A DNA stretch of 6,864 bases, from positions 1 through 6,864 of the forward strand of contig DATHBP010000190.1 of assembly GCA_035296085.1 (NCBI GenBank), written 5' to 3'. The translations under genes and the position numbers were made by a program. Every line of letters begins with the position of its first letter. Position 1 is the first letter of the stretch. Under the pieces are notes generated by a model. The model saw only the letters and a list, made by a program, of their open reading frames with translations, had not been told where the DNA came from and did not search any database. The DNA is from DATHBP01 sp035296085 (GTDB taxonomy: Bacteria > Actinomycetota > Actinomycetes > Propionibacteriales > Nocardioidaceae). This document shows positions 4,851 to 6,864 of the stretch, piece after piece.

Positions 4851-6002
4851 GTGACAGGCGCCCGGGTTGCCCGCAGAGTCGCGGCTGCTGCTGCTTTCGG
4901 AGGCGGTGGCCTGGGCGCGCTCGGCGGCTCCTTGTACGGCGTGTTGCGCCTCCAGGCGCGGCTGGCTCGGCGGGCGATAGGTCCCGCCGAAGACATGCCA
5001 CCCGATGCCAGTGGCGTGTACGGCCGCTACTACTCCGGTGGACCCATCGCGGTCGCGATGTTGGGTGACTCCTCGGCCGCGGGCTACGGCGTCGACAGCG
5101 TGGCCGAGACGCCCGGCGCCCAGATCGCCGCCGGGCTCACCGAGCTCGCGGGTCGCCCGGTACGGCTGACGTCGCATGCTGCCGTGGGCGCACGCAGCGC
5201 CGACCTCGGCTGGCAGATCGACGCGGCTCTGCTCACGTCACCAGCAGCTGTGGTCATCCTGGTCGGCGCCAACGACGTCACACACCGAGTGTCGATCTCG
5301 GACTGCGGCCGGCTGCTCGGCGCGGGCGTACGCCGGCTCGTCGCCGCCGGCTGTGTCGTCGTCGTCGGGACCTGCCCGGACCTCGGCACCGTACGACCGA
5401 TTCCTCCACCGCTGCGCCAGGTCGCGAGGTACTGGAGCCGCCAGCTAGCAGCCGCGCAGACAGTCGCCGCTGTGGAAGCCGGCGCGCGCACGGTGTCGAT
5501 CGGCACGACGCTGGGGCCGGAGTTCGACGCGGCGCCGGCGGAGCTGTTCGGTCCCGACCGCTTTCACCCTTCCGCGGCCGGCTATGCGAGCGTCGCTGCG
5601 GCCTTGTTGCCGTCGGTGGCCTCCGCACTGGGCCTCGGCCCAGCGGCGGAGGACGAGCCCGAGCCGTTCCGTGGCGACGGCGTACTCCCGGTGGCCGACG
5701 CCGCCCTCGAGGCGGCGAATGTCTCCGGCACCGAAGTGGTCCTGACTGAGGTCGACGGGCACCACGGCGGACCACGCGGGCGCTGGGCCGCGCTGCGACA
5801 TCGCCGCCGCCAGCCGCTCCCTGACGTGGAGCGGGCGGGACGCGGGCCGGCAGTAGTCCCGGGCAGAGGGGGGTTGCCCGAACCGCCCACCATCGGGCAC
5901 GCTCATGACAGCGAACCCCTGGAGGAGACCCATGGCCCTGAACCATTCCGAGGAGACGCACCAGCTCCTGGTCGCGAAGGTTCCGACAGCGACCGGGCGT
6001 GA
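4851..6002 (+). CDS. Membrane-anchored SGNH/GDSL-family hydrolase
   Basis: It is a serine esterase/lipase-like hydrolase. The 383-residue product shows all four SGNH blocks: GDSSAAG with nucleophile S74 (block I), glycine G113 in HAAVGARSADL (block II), GAND at 139-142 (block III), and DRFH with D236 and H239 (block V). Residues 10-34 are hydrophobic behind a positively charged start (MTGARVARR), so a signal anchor and an outward-facing catalytic domain are likely. The domain ends near residue 260. The remaining 120 residues are low-complexity, with an acidic DEPEPFRGDG segment and a basic RWAALRHRRRQ segment. GTG 4851 is the first possible start, because an in-frame TGA lies at 4836-4838. 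The last 24 codons overlap the DUF4287 gene and lose the G/C-ending codon habit, so the true C-terminus may be shorter or changed by an indel. A similar gene sits near cbs in mycobacteria (from memory). The natural ester substrate is unknown. Confidence 0.9.
   Translation: MTGARVARRVAAAAAFGGGGLGALGGSLYGVLRLQARLARRAIGPAEDMPPDASGVYGRYYSGGPIAVAMLGDSSAAGYGVDSVAETPGAQIAAGLTELAGRPVRLTSHAAVGARSADLGWQIDAALLTSPAAVVILVGANDVTHRVSISDCGRLLGAGVRRLVAAGCVVVVGTCPDLGTVRPIPPPLRQVARYWSRQLAAAQTVAAVEAGARTVSIGTTLGPEFDAAPAELFGPDRFHPSAAGYASVAAALLPSVASALGLGPAAEDEPEPFRGDGVLPVADAALEAANVSGTEVVLTEVDGHHGGPRGRWAALRHRRRQPLPDVERAGRGPAVVPGRGGLPEPPTIGHAHDSEPLEETHGPEPFRGDAPAPGREGSDSDRA
5860..5880 (+). other. Hairpin around a six-G run near the end of the SGNH hydrolase gene
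   Basis: CGGGCA (5860-5865) and TGCCCG (5875-5880) form a perfect 6-bp stem with a 9-base loop holding GGGGGG (5868-5873). It lies 50 bases before the DUF4287 start. No T-run follows, so it is not a classical terminator. The G-run is a plausible site for sequencing error or slippage. Confidence 0.35.
5921..5927 (+). promoter_or_regulatory. Ribosome binding site GGAGGAG of the DUF4287 gene
   Basis: GGAGG at 5921-5925 is 6 bases before ATG 5932. It selects that codon over the in-frame ATG at 5905, which has no such site upstream. Confidence 0.75.
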
Positions 6003-6162
6003 GCTCCCCGAATGGTTCGGTCGGCTCGACTCCGGCCCTGCCATGTCTCGGTTCGCCGACCGGGTCAACTGGCTGCGCCAGGAGTACGGCATCTCCCACG
6101 GGCACGCCACGGCGATCGTGCACGAGTACGACCTGCGCCGGGCGCACCGCGCCTTCGAATGA
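5932..6162 (+). CDS. DUF4287 domain-containing small protein
   Basis: The 76-residue protein begins ALNHSEETHQLL. It carries the DUF4287 core: TGRELPEWFGRLD (20-32), then the helix RFADRVNWLRQEYGISHGHATAIVHEYDL, whose WL..E(Y/H)G(I/L).HGHA pattern marks the family. No signal peptide, membrane helix or catalytic motif is evident. It is probably a small cytoplasmic helical protein, and no biochemical function is established that I can name. Its start lies inside the SGNH hydrolase frame (71-base overlap), so translation may be linked. Codons of this frame keep the G/C-ending habit throughout the overlap, showing that this is the frame under selection. Two hairpins follow the stop. Confidence 0.85.
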   Translation: MALNHSEETHQLLVAKVPTATGRELPEWFGRLDSGPAMSRFADRVNWLRQEYGISHGHATAIVHEYDLRRAHRAFE

Positions 6163-6166
6163 GCGC

Positions 6167-6183
6167 TGGCGCTACTGGCGCCA
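6167..6183 (+). terminator. Hairpin just after the DUF4287 stop codon
   Basis: TGGCGC (6167-6172) and GCGCCA (6178-6183) form a perfect 6-bp GC-rich stem with the loop TACTG, starting 5 bases after the stop. No T-run follows. U-poor hairpin terminators are common in actinomycetes. Confidence 0.45.
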
Positions 6184-6216
6184 CGCGCCGTTACTCCCGC
6201 CGCCTCACTCGACGAT

Positions 6217-6253
6217 GAGACCTGAGGGCGGCTCGAGCAACCCTCAGGGTCTC
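6217..6253. terminator. Long inverted repeat between convergent genes, probable bidirectional terminator
   Basis: GAGACCTGAGGG (6217-6228) pairs with CCCTCAGGGTCTC (6241-6253) as a 12-bp stem with one bulged G. The 12-base loop contains the palindrome GCTCGAGC (6231-6238). It lies between the stops of two convergent genes (6162 and 6266), as expected for a two-way terminator. Neither strand shows a T-run after the stem. Confidence 0.65.
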
Positions 6254-6265
6254 GTCACTCGCCGG

Positions 6266-6864
6266 TTACTCGCCGCGGAAGATCGCCAGGATGCGTAGCA
6301 GCTCGATGTAGATCCACACGATCGTCACGGTCAGTCCGAACGCCGCCCGCCACGACTCGCTCTCCGGGGCACCGGCGGCGACCCCTTGCTCGACGTAGTC
6401 GAAGTCGAGGATCAGCATGAGCACGCCGATGCCGAGCCCGACGACGCTCGCGATCAGACCGACTGTGCCGAGGCCGTTGAAGCCGAAGCTGGCGCCGAAA
6501 AAGTGCAGCCCGAAGTCGAGCAGCGACACCGCGACGAACCCGAACATCGCCGCGACGACATAGCGGCGGAAGCGCTCCGTGACTTTGATGTTGAAGTACT
6601 TGTACGCGGCGAGCGTGCCGGCGAACGCGGCCACCGTCCCGAGCACGGCACCGGTGACGACGCCGTCAAACCTGGTTTCGAACACCTTGCTCATGCCGCC
6701 GATGAACACGCCCTCGACTACGGAGTACGCCAGCACGAGCGCGGGACTGACGACCCGCTTGAACGCGTTGACCAAGCCCAGCCCGAGGCCGAGGAACGCT
6801 GCGCCCATGACGCCCGGGTAGTACAGCCGCTCCGGCAGCAGATACCACGTGGCCGCTGCCGAAA
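6266..6864 (-). CDS. Bax inhibitor-1/YccA family membrane protein, 5'-truncated
   Basis: The minus-strand frame is open from the window edge to TAA at 6268-6266, giving 198 visible residues. The Met at 6808 is internal, since in-frame sequence AAATWYLLPERLYYPGV precedes it. Family members are usually about 230-290 residues, so part of the N-terminus is missing. Counting from that Met, membrane helices fall near 2-15, 21-39, 49-70, 82-105, 113-134 and 155-176. Family marks are FKRVVSPALVLAYSVVEGVF (16-35) and the C-terminal LDFDYVEQGV (134-143), whose acidic residues match the region of the di-aspartyl sensor of YetJ-type calcium-leak channels. Those relatives are pH-sensitive calcium leak channels; the same role here is inferred. 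It converges on the DUF4287 gene across the terminator-like repeat. Confidence 0.92.
   Translation of the reverse strand, partial: SAAATWYLLPERLYYPGVMGAAFLGLGLGLVNAFKRVVSPALVLAYSVVEGVFIGGMSKVFETRFDGVVTGAVLGTVAAFAGTLAAYKYFNIKVTERFRRYVVAAMFGFVAVSLLDFGLHFFGASFGFNGLGTVGLIASVVGLGIGVLMLILDFDYVEQGVAAGAPESESWRAAFGLTVTIVWIYIELLRILAIFRGE

Larger units (their letters stand above)
5658..5957 (+). repeat. Two copies of the heptapeptide PEPFRGD encoded in the SGNH hydrolase frame
   Basis: PEPFRGD is read at residues 270-276 (5658-5678) and again at 363-369 (5937-5957). The coding DNA agrees at 16 of 21 bases and all five differences are at third codon positions. The second copy lies inside the DUF4287 gene, where that gene's frame reads a different conserved peptide, so the match may be coincidental. 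Confidence 0.45.

Noticed and set aside
4042..5001. A 319-codon minus-strand frame overlapping cbs and the hydrolase start
   Set aside because: It is an out-of-frame shadow of cbs, Arg-rich with no motif, and it crosses a divergent promoter region.
5905..5931. Earlier ATG at 5905 for the DUF4287 protein
   Set aside because: There is no Shine-Dalgarno sequence before it, while ATG 5932 has GGAGGAG at good spacing and begins the conserved family sequence.
5278..6147. A minus-strand frame of 289 codons antisense to the hydrolase and DUF4287 genes
   Set aside because: It is Arg/Pro-rich, without motifs, and opposite two recognised coding frames.
6806..6808. Methionine at 6808 as the start of the Bax inhibitor-1 family protein
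   Set aside because: The frame continues to the window edge with plausible family sequence, and the 180-residue product would lack the N-terminal part, so the gene is simply cut by the window.
1..6864. Search for mobile elements, CRISPR arrays, toxin-antitoxin or phage-defence genes, tRNA and riboswitches
   Set aside because: No transposase, spaced direct repeats, cloverleaf, or defence-type domain was recognisable. All long frames are explained by ordinary metabolic, regulatory or membrane genes.

Overview
The window is strongly GC-rich, gene-dense DNA with short spacers, frequent GTG starts, 4-base GTGA gene overlaps and G/C-ending codons. This fits a chromosomal segment of a high-GC actinomycete. 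A Nocardioidaceae-like or related order is my best guess, from the style of the SGNH hydrolase, the DUF4287 protein and the CBS neighbourhood, but the genus cannot be fixed from sequence alone. I see no insertion sequence, tRNA, rRNA, CRISPR array or phage gene. No stretch over 300 bases lacks a gene; the longest gap is about 170 bases (479-651).

Layout. Positions 2-478 (+) hold the C-terminal half of a sucrase/ferredoxin-like protein, whose start lies outside the window. Positions 652-2003 (+) hold an ECF sigma factor (SigE-like group). It overlaps by 4 bases a single-pass membrane protein that is probably its regulatory partner. A class I SAM-dependent methyltransferase follows at 2065-2889 (+). 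It converges on a two-gene minus-strand operon (4790-2917): cystathionine beta-synthase with a C-terminal CBS-domain pair, then a YbaK/EbsC-type aminoacyl-tRNA deacylase, joined by a GTGA overlap. A 60-base divergent promoter region (4791-4850) separates this operon from a membrane-anchored SGNH/GDSL hydrolase (4851-6002, +). The hydrolase tail runs 71 bases into a small DUF4287 gene (5932-6162, +). After two hairpins (6167-6183 and 6217-6253) comes the 3' part of a Bax inhibitor-1/YccA membrane protein on the minus strand (6266 to the window edge).

How the genes work together. The sigma factor and membrane protein look like a signal-transduction pair that may also drive the methyltransferase. 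Cystathionine beta-synthase belongs to transsulfuration, and the coupled YbaK-type protein may clear tRNAs mischarged with cysteine or a similar small amino acid, so the operon may link sulfur amino acid supply to translation quality. The SGNH hydrolase beside cbs resembles the mycobacterial arrangement as I remember it (Rv1075c near Rv1077), suggesting an old core neighbourhood.

Most of the window is ordinary core genome. I found no convincing undescribed system. The points most worth a second look are: the HxGGD variant of the ferredoxin-like cluster motif; the zinc-motif-free membrane partner of the sigma factor; the cbs-ybaK coupling; and the out-of-frame overlap of the hydrolase tail with the DUF4287 gene, where a heptapeptide from the hydrolase body reappears.
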